The notes under the pieces are model-generated. The model searched no databases, had not been told where the DNA came from, and was given only the letters and a program-made list of their open reading frames with translations. A stretch of DNA of 31,332 nucleotides from a virus. The translations under genes were made by a program, and so were the position numbers. Each line of letters opens with the position of its first letter. The first letter of the stretch is position 1. The stretch spans positions 1 through 31,332 of the IMG/VR virus record IMGVR_UViG_3300042474_000379. One strand, given 5' to 3'. Positions 31,316 to 31,332 of this stretch are shown piece by piece.

Positions 31316-31332
31316 ATGTTATTTATAGATTT
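31316..31332 (+). CDS. Partial gene cut by the window end, possibly DNA polymerase
   Basis: ATG 31316 follows AGGAA at 31306-31310 with five-base spacing and reads M-L-F-I-D before the window ends. This start resembles phage family A DNA polymerases, whose 3'-5' exonuclease motif I is 'LFIDFET'-like, and the position after the DUF2800 nuclease fits. Five residues cannot prove it. Confidence 0.35.

Noticed and set aside
1-31332. tRNA genes, integrase, attachment sites and lysogeny repressor
   Set aside because: None was recognisable on either strand by eye. Absence in this partial genome does not rule them out elsewhere.

Overview
The window is most of the late region and part of the early region of a tailed double-stranded DNA bacteriophage (Caudoviricetes) with P22-type, short-tailed (podovirus) virion architecture. 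The evidence is the ordered set of small terminase, large terminase, a 731-residue P22-type portal, an acidic scaffold, a P22 gp5-type coat protein, gp4- and gp10-type tail-hub proteins, tail fibres, three ejection-type proteins and a GH24 lysozyme. The DNA is AT-rich and densely coded, with mostly overlapping or abutting genes. The host is not identifiable from the sequence. A Gram-negative host is likely from the P22-type virion, and a low-GC proteobacterium is plausible. No integrase, cI-type repressor, tRNA or CRISPR array is visible, so nothing here shows lysogeny. The window ends inside a gene, so it is a partial or permuted genome.

Layout, rightward late block (about 1-24264): an AT- and G/C-run-rich leader (1-220); DNA packaging (terS, terL); head genes (portal, scaffold, a terminator, a candidate promoter with a structured leader, coat protein, two small head-associated proteins); a receptor-binding tailspike with an SGNH hydrolase domain; a small unknown protein; the tail hub (a gp4-type protein with an extra N-terminal module, and a gp10-type protein enlarged by a four-copy repeat); a 1061-residue mosaic tail fibre; then two genes unusual in this position, a sulfotransferase-like P-loop protein and a 2-oxoglutarate/Fe(II) aspartyl/asparaginyl-hydroxylase-like protein. 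These are followed by three ejection-protein candidates, a tail-collar fibre, two small membrane proteins of the lysis cassette, the lysozyme and a 53-residue unknown.

Leftward early block (29379 down to 24265): a chain of mostly very small genes reading away from a divergent control region. It includes a VRR-NUC nuclease, a DUF3310 protein, two helix-turn-helix proteins, an HNH endonuclease, several conserved but uncharacterised small proteins, a SNF2/DEAD-type helicase and a proline-rich membrane protein. Three short genes (39, 34 and possibly 26 residues) fill gaps in this chain.

Rightward early block (29495 to the end): a DUF2800/Cas4-like PD-(D/E)XK nuclease with an Fe-S cysteine set, a conserved 210-residue replication-module protein, a strong terminator, and the first codons of what is probably a DNA polymerase. 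The two early blocks diverge from a 115-bp region in which an 18-bp leader sequence is mirrored in front of both start codons. This mirrored leader, the structured coat-gene leader, the sulfotransferase/hydroxylase pair and the domain insertions in the tail hub are the most interesting features.
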